In this document: piece after piece, positions 48,549 through 59,309 of the stretch
How the letters are laid out: the number at the start of each line of letters is the position of its first letter
How positions within the stretch are numbered: the stretch's first letter is position 1
NCBI RefSeq assembly: GCF_021730395.1
Contig: NC_069363.1
Location: 50,587,001 to 50,651,000 of the forward strand
Direction of reading: 5' to 3'
Length of the DNA stretch: 64,000 nt
Origin: Mercenaria mercenaria
Taxonomy: Eukaryota > Mollusca > Bivalvia > Venerida > Veneridae
Program-made: the position numbers and the translations under genes
The notes under the pieces: model-generated
Told to the model about the DNA's origin: nothing
Database searches by the model: none
The model's input: the letters and a program-made list of their open reading frames with translations, nothing else

Positions 48549-51500
48549 CTTGACAAAATAGATTAATGACACTCCCACGTCACGTGTAAAATGTTTGCGG
48601 AAATAACGAAATGTGAATACGCATTTTAATAATTTTGGTATAATTGTCATATGTTGAATCTACATATATGCTGATCTAGGGCGAAAATGTGCATAAAATG
48701 TCTTCGAAACACTTCAGTTTGTGTTTTTATTCAGTTATGCATATACAAAACAGTAACTTATATATTGAGCGTGAAGGAAGGGAAAGTAACGCTGTGTCGG
48801 GGTTTGCGGCGGATCAGGATGGTATTACCACCCCTGATACATATTGTCAAGTAACAGCGCTTTTGTTACAGATAAAGACTAGTTTCAAACTATCGGTCAA
48901 ATTTGTAATTGTCAGAGTACAAACGCATCATACGAAGAACGGATTGACCAATAAAACGCTTAATAGTTTATGACCATGTCTTTGAACAACACATATACGT
49001 TCCTACGAAATTGATCTATATGATGAAAGGAGGGTACTAGAACAAATAGAGAAGGATATTAAATCAATTATACTCATTTCTCATTTTAGTTATTACCGTT
49101 GTTCTTCATAAAACTGAAACCATCAGTACGTGGAGACAAAAAGCCACACCTACGAGACAGAGTTATAAGAATGTATAAACAACAGTATAAACAAAAGTAT
49201 AAACAACAGACAAACAATGATAAACCGGTACATTTTTTTCAGACCAAATGCTTGTTCCCAAAATACAAACGCTTCTTAAATGTATGCAAATATCAATTAA
49301 GATGGACACTAATTGAAACATTATACATATTTTCTTAAAATTTACATTACCACAAAATTTCCTGGTTAATCAGAAATCAAAATACAAAGCAAATAGCGTA
49401 ATATTGCATAGATGTATTTCAGTATAACTTGATACAATTTGATCAATGTGTTGAAATCATATGATTATAGCATGATAAAATTAATGTACATTCACTACAC
49501 TGTTGAAACAACCTTGATAAAGTACAATTTTCACAAAATGTAATCAGGCAACAATTCAACTTCATAAAAACAATTCACAAATGGTTATACAGTGTGCATT
49601 CTGTTTTACAAAAATGCATCACTGATCTGTTACATAAAATTAATTGTGTTTCTCCTCCCTAAAACGTTAACGCATGAAAACATGTCTGCTTCTCCATTAA
49701 ACATTTCTACACCTACAATCTCTTTCGCTGTCCTTTCATACTGTGGCACAAGTCGCACGAAAACAATTCAACACAACAATCCACAATCCAAAAATTGTTG
49801 ATGCACTTTTGTTACGTCAATATATTCACTTTAGCAGCATCGTTGATCATTTGGTTTATTCATGTATTCAGGTCGATCACAGAATGCACTCCAATAGCGT
49901 GCCGATTTTCGAAAAGTCCTGACAGCTATACGTCTGTAAAGAAAAATGTAATTTGTACATAAGCAAATTTGTATTTCAGCATATAACTAGAGTTAGCACA
50001 CATTTCCCAACAATGCAGGAGCTGATGTAAGAACTTTTCAATGTCCTTGAAGAATCTCTTAAATATGAAATTTCCAATTTATACAAATAATATCAATTAT
50101 ATATCGAACAAGTTACCTTACACTGAATTAACACTTTGAGGTTTGGTCACTAAGTGTTCTTATGAATTAGTAGAAATTTTAACAAAGACTTAAGAAATGA
50201 GCTAGTAGCCTTTCAAGTATCTATTCAATTAAATAATCATTCATTAATGTTTGATAAGACACATTCAATTAAAACCCAATTACGAATTACCAATTACTGG
50301 TATGTTACAGATAATTATACATACATTCACGTAAACTACTGTAATGAATATAACGCCAATTTGTATAATGCAGATCACGAAAGCTCTGTATTACCTGAAT
50401 TTTTTATTCATACTTAAACAACGAGTTCATGAAAAGGATAAAAATGTATATTCTGGATTACCTTTCTGTTCTTTCTCCTTCGTATATCCTTTGGATTGCT
50501 CAGCATTGTGATACAATTTTTGGAGAGTTTAGTCACTGTGTATGCGTTCAACAGGTCAGTGTATGCATGGATAGCTTCTTGTATTTATACCAGCATAAAC
50601 TGATAACGATTGTCTCCTTCTTTGTATATAGTTTCTATAGACATTATATACTTGTGAAGTAAGGATGTCTTGTCTTCTTGCGAGTGATTTTGCCTAAATA
50701 TCTCTGTGAAAATTATTGTTTTATACACATTCCCTTATTCATGTTCTATATCTTACGCCATTTTCACCATATGAAGGAACGAGTATTGCTTCACCGTAGG
50801 TATCCCTATCTGGTTGACAGAAATGCTTTATGTCCGGCAAACTTATTCTTCTACCTTTCGTCCGTAAGTCAATAAAATCTTCTAAATTGTCTTGTTGTAC
50901 ACTTGGTTGGAGGTTTTCTTTCTTTTCATGCAAATCTTGACATAACGTAGCATCTTTGATTGATTCATCACTTTCCATAATATTTGATGAAGTATCTTCA
51001 AGTTTACAATTCTTAACAGTTTTGCCTTGTTCTGCTGTATGTCTGAACTTGAGATATTTCTGAGCCAATACCACATATTTGTCAACGTTATTAGAAAAGA
51101 GACCGAAAACTAGATAAGGGTATAACGACAGACAGTGTGTACATGACCTTGCACATCCTATTTTTGTTCGTTTATTGTAACCATTCTGTACGTAGTGGAG
51201 TACACGTGTTGGAGTTTTGATTCCAACACATTCTCCTGTATTCTTTTCAAACCAGCTTGATCCTGCACAAAGTGCGTTATACACAACTGAAGCGCAGTTC
51301 TGTTCTCGTATATCATATTTTGGTTCGTAAGAAATGAATTTATTCCACCATGATTTGATTGCTGTAACATCTAGTCCATAGATAAACACTGAAGTTGGAT
51401 GTCCATTAACTTTAATCTCCTCCTTGACAGACTGATACCATTCAGCGGGACATCTCTTGTTCAAAATATCCCAACATTTTGTACCTTTTCTAGGCCAAAA

Positions 51501-51640
51501 GCTTATGTAGCATTTGTTAGACATTAGTTCTAGCGAAACATGTCCAAATCTTATTAATGACGAATCCGAGCCCCAAATGTGAAGAACTGAAGGCTGTTCA
51601 TCCATGTCGTTTATTTCAGTAAATACGTAACGCTCTGGTG
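48549..51640. repeat. Segmental duplication, copy B
   Basis: Homologous to 39356-43070, in the same orientation and about 9.2 kb away at its left end (8.6 kb between coding exons). The left boundary falls just after where copy A has the stop codon of the small beta-rich protein, so that exon was not copied, or was lost. The right boundary lies just beyond the shared splice acceptor of the papain-like exon; sequences farther right diverge. Confidence 0.85.
50739..51605 (-). CDS. Permuted papain/NlpC-P60-like protein, copy B
   Basis: 288 residues, same length as copy A and roughly 88-90% identical by eye. It begins MDEQPSVLHIWGSDSS. The proposed catalytic His lies in 'FGHVSLEL' (H22) and the Cys in 'REQNCASVVYNALCAGSS' (C104); 'CYISFWPRKG', 'IYGLDVTAIKSWW' and the 'CARSCTHC' patch are kept. 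The exon is open back to an acceptor (gtttttatag, near 51642) and the 13 upstream codons (TPERYVFTEIND) are also open. As in copy A (STEYRILIETND), this argues for an upstream coding exon or alternative start in both. Differences cluster in the acidic C-terminal tail. No stop or frameshift separates it from a working gene. Confidence 0.75.
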   Translation of the reverse strand: MDEQPSVLHIWGSDSSLIRFGHVSLELMSNKCYISFWPRKGTKCWDILNKRCPAEWYQSVKEEIKVNGHPTSVFIYGLDVTAIKSWWNKFISYEPKYDIREQNCASVVYNALCAGSSWFEKNTGECVGIKTPTRVLHYVQNGYNKRTKIGCARSCTHCLSLYPYLVFGLFSNNVDKYVVLAQKYLKFRHTAEQGKTVKNCKLEDTSSNIMESDESIKDATLCQDLHEKKENLQPSVQQDNLEDFIDLRTKGRRISLPDIKHFCQPDRDTYGEAILVPSYGENGVRYRT

Positions 51641-52535
51641 TTCCTATAAAAACAAAATATAATAATTTAATACACTGTAGTCATTCAAACATTTTATAGT
51701 TTCCATAAAAAAACTATGTATATTAAAATGATTAAAATGACAAATATTAATCAATTCATCCGTTTTAAGGAATTTAATTTCACAGCCTTTCTGTGTTTTG
51801 TCCCGTTTTTTAATCAGTAAGACTTAAAGATAAACGTTTTCAGACGAAAATTAACACCTATCATACGTAAAACGATTTAAACAATTTATAAATACAGCAT
51901 TTATACAAAGAGAAAACATAAATTTACCTATCAATAATTATTCAGTGAGCCCATTTACTATCATAGCATGTATTATAGCAAAATGTTCACACGTGCCTCT
52001 GTTCTATAATTATAAATACGTGCTCTACTATAAATAGCATGTCTTGTATTTTCCAAGGTATATATTTAGAAAGTTCATACGCATGCGCAAATGTAAAAAT
52101 AACTATTGGAATTTCGCAATATGAATCACAGAGCGTATTCAAAGTTAAAAATAAACTGTATTTTGAATCATACAACATAGGCTTAATGTAAAGGTGGTCA
52201 TCAGTTAAAGGTTTTTATTCACGTTTTAAAACAGGGTTTTAATAATAAGACTTACTGTTTAAAATAAAATCAAACTTAATTCAAATATATCTTCAATTAT
52301 ACAAGGGACATGTATTATAAACTCCCTGTTGACAAGTTAATGCTACAGTATACTCGGGTATTACGTATCTTCCGCAGTTGATGACAAATACTCCGGCACA
52401 AAGTAGAAAACATTTTTTTTTCTTAAAATATTATTTGTTGAATTAAACAACCGTTGATTATGACATTTACGCTTACACATAATATTGATTCAATATTCTA
52501 TAGAGCTGCTCTGTTTAAGGAACGCTTACTTTATT
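51641..52535. other. Upstream region of papain-like copy B; no gene recognised
   Basis: AT-rich 5' flank of the copy B gene. A missing first exon is possible but not visible. No repeat recognised. Confidence 0.35.
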
Positions 52536-54290
52536 TAAGAAATAATTTATAGCAAAACAGTGTTGCAACACACGATGGGGCGCAAAAAATTTCACGAGGG
52601 CGTATTTCGTACGACATATTGTAACAACCTGGATTATGGGGGGCTTACCATTTATTGTCTTCTGGTCAGTGTATTTTCTTTTATGTTGCATGTAACGAAG
52701 CACAGAATTGTACACATGAGTGTTGATCTAATTAACAAGAACGATCAAACACTTATCATACATCCCCATGCTCGTTTAAATCTAATCCAAAACTTTGTTT
52801 ACTTTTCCGCTGACATCTGTCGATGTTATTTTCGGACTTTTCATCCATTTCACAGAGTGTTAATTACTGCAGCTGCTACAAATTTGTTCCAAACATCCGA
52901 ATTGTCTGTTTAAGATAAGTATCTTCCTTTTATTTAGTCTGTGATTTACACATTTCATCATTATTCTCTCGAAGTTGTCACACTTTCCTAACAGGATGTA
53001 CTTTATTTTGCATTGCATTCTGGGTTTGTTTACTTCCGTTGCTAAGTAAAATTGATATCGTTGTAATCTACAACAATCTTTTAAGATGTTTAAACCACTT
53101 GTACATGCTAGAGTTAACCCAATGGTGCATATTTTGATGTTCTTTTCATCTGTACACCCTTTAAAGTCGCCATTTTTATGATACGGCAGTATTCAGCATA
53201 GAGTTTAACGTTTTAGGTCACTGTGACCATTCGGTCACCGTGACCCGTCGGTCCCTAACCATTTGGTCAATTTACCCAAAGTAACCCATTTTGACTGTTT
53301 TGGTGACTTTTTTGGGTCACTTTCTCTGGAAAACTATAAAAGGGCCCGATTTTGGCCATCTGCAATCACTTCAGCTCAAGCTTTCAGACCTAAAACCACG
53401 TTTGGCTTGTTTAAACAGATTTTAATTAAAATGAACACTATGCTGAACATAGATGTAAGAAAGTTGCTCTGCAATCAGAATTTATATTAATTAAAAGCCA
53501 TAGGTCTATGTAAGCCCTTTTTGATACAACATTTAGTAACATTTATACGAGTTTTATTTGCACAGATGTATTTCATATTCATTGCTTATTTAAAGTAAAG
53601 TAAATTAATGGATTATTCTAAAGTACTGAGAATATAAGTGACTATATTTTTATAGAAGGAATTTCTGTTGCTGAACATTGTCTTTGTATCCGCGTCAATA
53701 TTTACAAGTTATGGAACGCCAGATCAGTCATAAGTAGATTAATCTTAAAGGAGGTGTATATTGAATCTTGCATTTTTAGTACCTTAAGAGTGTGCAGTAT
53801 TGTTTTGCAAAACATTTTAAAGTTCATTGTAATTCGCTTCGCTACCTGTAAACTATGGAAAGCCGGAACAGTCATAAGCTTAATTTGATAAGTTTGTAAT
53901 TATACTGACAGAATTTAACCATCAATAGATAAATACGTTTATTATCAAGAAGAATTTGTGATTACATTTGTTATCAGTGAGATGCGTTTGTTTAATGTGT
54001 TGATTTCACCTGTATTTTCCAGAGTATGATATATTTTCATTTTAATAATAAACTTCATTAACTGTTATCCTGAGTCTTATAGTCTCTCTGGTTTAGTTAG
54101 TTTTACGGTACACTGAATCAACCTGGCTATACCCTATTTGCCCTTTCGACTACTTGAGTAAAGTTTACCCAGAGTTCTACAGTACGCCTAGCCTACCCAT
54201 CTCCGCAACACCCCTGAGTCGTAACAATATAACCACCGGAGTGTATTAATAGTGTTCAAACACGGTTTTGCTATAAATTATTTCGGTTCT
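52536..54290. mobile_element. Palindromic MITE ('aataatttatagcaaaac' family), copy 2, split by an LTR
   Basis: The left half (52536-52619, 'aagaaataatttatagcaaa' to 'cgtacgacatat') and right half (54227-54290, 'atataaccaccgg' to 'gttttgctataaattatttc') together match the uninterrupted copy at 37061-37222. The break falls where that copy reads 'gtacgacgtattaccgcccg'. Confidence 0.8.
52620..54226 (+). mobile_element. Solo LTR of an LTR retrotransposon (fossil)
   Basis: A 1607-bp segment beginning TGTAACA and ending GTAACA (5'-TG...CA-3'), flanked on both sides by ATAT as a 4-base target duplication within a palindromic MITE. A TATA-like box (actataaaaggg, about 53334) and a polyadenylation signal (AATAAA, about 54047) in the same orientation fit promoter and end of transcript within one LTR. 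No internal coding region, primer-binding site or second LTR is present, so it is a recombination remnant. It is younger than the MITE it interrupts. The family (Gypsy or other) cannot be set from the LTR alone. Confidence 0.75.
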
Positions 54291-54486
54291 AATACGTCTT
54301 CTATTGTAAAATTTAGATCAATTGTAATAGACCTATTTCCTTGCGGATATATGGTGCCAAATGATAGGTCGTCACGCTCAGTTTGTTTATACACTTCTGG
54401 ACCGGAAATCTACAGTTTGGCGCCATACATGCGCCAAGAAACAGTTCTATTATATTTGATATACAATTTACATTAAAAGCCATATA

Positions 54487-54643
54487 AGAATCGAAATAAT
54501 TTATAGCAAACCCGTGTTTAAACACTATTTATACACTCGGGCGCTAAAACCTCGTAGTACAAAATAATTTCTACGCCCAGCGTATAACCGCCCATTGTGT
54601 ATAAATAGTGTTAAAACACGGTTTTGTTATAAATTATTTCTTA
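54487..54643. mobile_element. Palindromic MITE ('aataatttatagcaaaac' family), copy 3
   Basis: Arms 'cgaaataatttatagcaaac...cgtgtttaaacactatttat' and 'ataaatagtgttaaaacacggttttgttataaattatttc' are inverted. It lies about 200 bp from the right half of copy 2. 54644-55690 holds no recognisable gene. Confidence 0.8.
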
Positions 54644-55692
54644 AATAATGTATCAAATGAAATAATGCATGGACAAGCTTATCAAACAATAAGTATATCA
54701 ATTTTGAAATGTTTGTCATAAACATTTATTTATATTAAACAAAAACCATTTTTTACGGGTATTCCGAATCACCATATTTTGTTCCGTTTTGATACGTTTA
54801 TGCCACAAAGTGTACATCGTGTCAGTAGGCATACAGTTACATGTGAAAATCAATAACAACTATAGTGTCAATAGCCTCATTCAGAGTGGTCGGGAAAAAT
54901 GAATAGAAGGCAAGTAAGCGCTTTTCATATTTAAAGGCGTTCGATGTCTTTTTATTAGCAATGTACATAATGGTATACAAACATAAGTGTACATGCTGAA
55001 ATATTATGCTTGCATACCAAACTGGCTTTTCCGGCCAATTTACCTATGTCGACAAACCTTATCTGGAAGAGCCCCTTTTACACTCGAACTGGGTCTTCTC
55101 ATCTACATCTACAACCAGTCACATACTACTATAGTCTTGCACAACAAACTGGCGTTCCATGCCGGTAAAAACATCTGGCACCCTCATGTTAGGCGACTCT
55201 CGTGCTTTTAAAGACAACTAACGATTAGTGCATCGACTATATTGTGTAAGTAAAATGCGATAAGGATCTAATACCCTGATATAGTTGCGCTTCGTTCCTG
55301 ATAGTATTTCTCGATTTAGAATAAGTTTACAGCAAAAACAACAAGTTACTATACAAACGATAAAACTAAACCGGAACTTTGTTGTTGTGCGTCATTGTTA
55401 ATGTCATGACGTCTGTTTACGGACGTTAATTTCTCGAGCTTTGTTTAAATACTCTACTATAAGAAAGGCTGCCACAAAGCAAGTATTTCGTTTCGCTTTA
55501 TTTATTCCATCATTTGGTAACATACGGTGTGCAAGAAAAATAATCTATCACAGGTTGTAAGTGCAGGTGGCAATATTTCATTCTACAATTGCTATCCTAC
55601 CATTCTCAATGATTCTGCTACAGTTATCCTGCCATACGTCTAATGCGCTTTGATAATATTGCCACTTTAGGAAATCTTTTTTTTTTCTTTTT

Positions 55693-55960
55693 TTTTCGGT
55701 TGAATTTAACGTCGCACCGACAAATGATAGGTCATATGGCGACTTTCTAGCTTTAATGGTGGGGGAAGACCCCAGGTGCCTCTCCGTGCATTATTTCATC
55801 ACGAGCGGGCACCTGGGTAGAACCACCGACCTTCCGTAAGCCAGCTGGATGGCTTCCTCACATGAAGAATTCAACGCCCCGAGTGAGGCTCGAACCCACA
55901 TCGATGAGGGGCTAGTGATTTGAAGTCAGCGACCTTAACCACTCGGCCACGGAGGCCCCT
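55693..55960 (-). mobile_element. tRNA-headed SINE (family C), best-preserved copy
   Basis: On the minus strand it begins GGGGCCTCCGTGGCCGAGTG with an excellent A box (GGCCGAGTGGTTAAGG) and B box (GGGTTCGAGCC). This is a Ser/Leu-type tRNA-like head. The body 'gaaggtcggtggttctaccc', 'gcacctggggtcttccccca' and 'ataatgcacggagagg' follows, and the tail 'ggtgcgacgttaaattcaac' ends in an A-rich run (poly-T on plus). Same family as 31922-32185 and the remnant at 61685-61840. Confidence 0.9.
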
Positions 55961-56696
55961 CACTTTAGGAAAAGAAAGAGAAAAAAATCCATTCCATCAA
56001 ATAAGTCAGTGTGAATGGAATCGGTATATTCGTATGTATGTTGAAGCTTAATTAGATTCAGACATATACAATGCAAACATTTGCAGGGGTTGGCCATTTT
56101 TCCACAGTAAATTGTGTACAAAGTTACAATATTTTGACGTCAAAATGTCATGACGTCACAACTGGTCAATACCTGTTTTTGGCTACGCCCACGAGTCAGT
56201 ATGAGTTTTTATTATTTATCACGTGACTGTATTTAGACCAATGGAAATGACTGTAAATATAGATTTAATAATGAATGCTTGTACATTCTGGAAATGTTTT
56301 ATCTTAAGTAAATTTCAATTAAGATAATATGTACCTGATTTGTTATCAGAGAAATGAATATAAGGAGATTCAGATTACAATGCTGAATAAAGAGAAATAA
56401 ATCTGAAAGAAATATGTTATTTTCCCAAAATCAATACATTTGGTGTTAGTGTGTGCAGGCTGAAATTGATAAATTGTGGTTAAGAACATTGAAAGACATG
56501 ACAAAATATCCTTTTGTTTTACATGGCAGCTCTTAATATCTTTCATTCAGATATTATTGCTTCACTCGTTGCTACATCCCGAAAATGGTTTTGCACCTCT
56601 TATTTATCTGGAGAAGATATTTTGATTTTAATCTGAAACATTTTAAGGATCATTTGATTCTAAACCTCTGCGTTAAACACTATATGCGCGAACAAA
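55961..56696. other. 3' flank of cGAS-like gene 1
   Basis: Probable 3' UTR and flank of the minus-strand nucleotidyltransferase gene. From about 56480 to 56690 it aligns with 63100-63310 downstream of the second copy ('tcactcgttgctac', 'ttttgcacctct', 'gatattttgattttaatctg'), which shows that the duplication unit includes the 3' flank. Confidence 0.6.
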
Positions 56697-58202
56697 TCAT
56701 TCTGAAGCCTTTTCAGTCGTATGATCCTTAAAATGTACATCAAGTAAATCAGTATGGAAGTTTAAACATTCCTGTATCAACAGATCTCTGTACTTTCCAT
56801 ATGTGTAACATTCATCTTCATTTATTTGTAGCAGAAGACTCTTGATTGACTCAAACCGAGTCAGTTGTCGCTTTATATGTGCCTGCTGATATTTCTCCTT
56901 CCTTTGTCTATCATTTTCTTCCGTTTCAGGAATCAGCGAATGCATGGCTGATAAGTTTTCAAACCAAATCGACGGTACACACTCATATCCAAGCTCAAAC
57001 GGCTGGTCACAGTATCGTTTTAATATATCGATTATTTCATCAAACACAAGCATAAACTTTGGTGCAATGTTGTTCGCATCGCTACAAGGTTTTTCAATTC
57101 TTTTGGTAAATATCAATGTTTTCAAAACATAGCTCGAAAATTTAAAAATCCAATCATGTGATCCATAAATTCTGTCATATTTGGGATCATTATGGTATTT
57201 GTCATTAAACATGTACAATGCATGTTTTTCAGAGAAATATTTCAACAGTCTGTAACACGCAAACCAACCTGGTTGTTGATTCTTTATTTTGTTCATAATT
57301 TTCCTTTCTGCTTCTACAAATGAAATACTGAAGGTACTTCTAACGATTAACTCTTCGTTACTTTCGAGAATATACTTTTTTCGTAGGAACGTCAAATACA
57401 ACTCTGCAATAGCAGGGGATCTAAAATAATTCACTGGGATAAGGTTACCATATCCAACTTCCGATAGGATTTCTTGATATTCATCTACTGCAATTACATC
57501 CTTGAACAGGGAGTCATTTTCTGACATGACAGTTGCTGCAATATCTATTGATATAAGTAGCCCTTTCCGATCGAATAAAATGTCATCATTATTTTTCCAT
57601 CTGAAGTACAGTGTTAAGGCAGGACCATGTATTTTATAGTCGGTCTCATTTAGTGCCAAATGGCCGGTACTTTTAACAACCCCTAACTTCTCCCGAAATA
57701 AAAATGTATCCAAGCATTTTCGAACACGCCTTCCAAAAAAGGCACTTATATCAAGTGCTGACAGATAAACATCTGAATTAATTTTTGCAAAGAGGCATCT
57801 TTTGAGAAGTTTTCTCTTTATTGCCTTCGGTCCTTTATATCTAATTTGGCGAAATGGAGATCTATTTAGCACTCTTTTGTTTTCTCGATCCAATACTTCA
57901 ATAGTTCTGCTATCAAAATGTGGAAATATAAAAGTATAATCAAATTCGTCTAGATCATTAATTTTCGACCCTTCAGCTACACCTCCTACAAGAAGTAAGT
58001 GATTTGTGATTTCTGTTCTCGGAATGTGAAATATTTTATCACTTTCAAACACTCTGAAAAGAAATTCCTCAGTAAGATCATTTACAGCGTTTTTAATATC
58101 ACGTGCCTCTTTTTCACAACGATTCCTTGATATTTCCACTTCACTTTCATACACGTCACGAAGAAGTTCTTCCAATCCCACAAATTCAGACTGGAATGAC
58201 AT
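56697..58202 (-). CDS. cGAS-like receptor (cGLR; Mab-21-type nucleotidyltransferase), complete coding exon
   Basis: 501 residues in one exon. An acceptor (tttactttcag, exon start 58244) lies 42 bases before the ATG, so the first exon is probably 5' UTR. The core carries the cGAS/OAS-type signature. 'VAEGSKINDLDEFDYTF' holds the nucleotide-binding Gly-Ser (78-79) and metal ligands E86 and D88, and 'GLLISIDIAATV' holds the third acidic residue D220, matching human cGAS ISVDI. The Mab-21 C-terminal lobe follows: 'FSISFVEAERKIMNK' (about 291-305), 'CYRLLKYF' and 'FSSYVLKTLIF' (about 355-365). The vertebrate cGAS zinc thumb (H-x5-CC) is not visible. The family makes cyclic dinucleotides or similar signals when it binds nucleic acid or another ligand, to activate STING. 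With all three metal ligands present it is probably active. A tandem paralogue lies upstream. It could instead be a catalytically active Mab-21 protein of another role. Confidence 0.9.
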   Translation of the reverse strand: MSFQSEFVGLEELLRDVYESEVEISRNRCEKEARDIKNAVNDLTEEFLFRVFESDKIFHIPRTEITNHLLLVGGVAEGSKINDLDEFDYTFIFPHFDSRTIEVLDRENKRVLNRSPFRQIRYKGPKAIKRKLLKRCLFAKINSDVYLSALDISAFFGRRVRKCLDTFLFREKLGVVKSTGHLALNETDYKIHGPALTLYFRWKNNDDILFDRKGLLISIDIAATVMSENDSLFKDVIAVDEYQEILSEVGYGNLIPVNYFRSPAIAELYLTFLRKKYILESNEELIVRSTFSISFVEAERKIMNKIKNQQPGWFACYRLLKYFSEKHALYMFNDKYHNDPKYDRIYGSHDWIFKFSSYVLKTLIFTKRIEKPCSDANNIAPKFMLVFDEIIDILKRYCDQPFELGYECVPSIWFENLSAMHSLIPETEENDRQRKEKYQQAHIKRQLTRFESIKSLLLQINEDECYTYGKYRDLLIQECLNFHTDLLDVHFKDHTTEKASE

Positions 58203-58420
58203 TCCTAATCGTTGCTGTTTGTGTTAGTTGCGTTGACTGATGATCTGAAAGTAAAATATTATACGTTACAGTCGATATTTACTGCTGTTTGATCCAGTTT
58301 TTCCATCACATGATCTTTCCTTTATTTCTCCCTAAAATTATAGAGTTATTACAACAAAATGATCTTTTACAGGTCCGCGCGACAACCGTTGTTTGTAGCA
58401 GAATATACTGCAGAAATGAA

Positions 58421-58544
58421 TTTTTTCCGTGTTCACGCGAAATGAACCAAAACATAGTCCTGATAGAAAATCCATGTATCGCGCTAGCGATGTTTAATTT
58501 CCCGATCGTAGTCTGTCATTCATTTCGCATGAACACTGAAAAAA
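58421..58544. repeat. 124-bp inverted repeat (MITE-like) upstream of the cGAS-like gene
   Basis: The 26-base arms 'ttttttccgtgttcacgcga' (+aatgaa) and 'ttcatttcgcatgaacactg' (+aaaaaa) match at 24 of 26 positions when inverted. The interior is unrelated unique sequence. It resembles a small non-autonomous DNA element. It lies in the presumed first intron or promoter region of the gene. Confidence 0.65.
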
Positions 58545-58588
58545 GTTTCACTTTTTATATTTACACAGAGGATATTACATGAGTGTCT

Positions 58589-58700
58589 TTTCATATTGAA
58601 TTTATTAAAGGAAACGAGTTGAATAAAATAATAAAATGCGAGGGTCTGCCGAGCATTTTATCAATTTTATTCAACTCGTTTAATAAATTCAATGTGGAAA
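58589..58700. repeat. Perfect-looking palindrome / foldback element
   Basis: Arms 'attgaatttattaaa...gag ttgaataaaataataaaatgc' and 'gcattttatcaattttattc', 'aactcgtttaataaattcaa' are inverted around 'gagggtctgccga'. Further inverted 'gacgtcaaa' and 'tttattacact' phrases continue to 58915, so it may be the centre of a larger MITE. Confidence 0.65.
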
Positions 58701-59309
58701 TTCACAAATGTAATATTCTTTTTATCACATGTTAGCCTTTCTTGTCGAAACATCAAAGATTCGACTTTCTTTTACTACATAAACAAGACAATTTGACCGA
58801 CGTCGCTTATACAATAAATGACGTCGACGTCAAAGCTTTATTACACTAGTGTATTATCATTTTTATTTAATGGCTTTATTACACTCCCGCGACGTCAAAC
58901 ATGTGATAAATTATTTTTCCTTTCCATTTGTTAACAATATTAAATTATAAATTGTACACATTAAAATCAGCTTCCCGGCCACTCTGTCCGCCTGACGAAG
59001 CAACTGCGACGTAATCCAAGGAACGTTCCCTCTGCCTAACTTTCGCGCCTTTCCTTTTGCTGTTCATACGAAATGAACGTCATAATTTCCAATGGAAAAG
59101 AATTGGGCGAATCTAAATATTAATATATGTTTACCTTCTTCTTTGTTTAATTGAAATCAAATTGAGCCTTTTTTAGAATGCTTAAAAATAAAGTTTGCAT
59201 TTTTTTAGAGGAATTGTTACGGAGAAATAGTGTAATACGGATTTTTTTCTGCCTGTTCGTTTTTTGATGGAATATTTTACATAATATTTTTTTCCCGTTA
59301 TTTACTAAA

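Noticed and set aside
52515-52913. Frames across the left border of the solo LTR
   Set aside because: They straddle a MITE/LTR junction, so they cannot be original coding sequence.
54987-55211. 74-residue frame on the plus strand
   Set aside because: No recognisable domain, no acceptor or donor in the right place; not supported.
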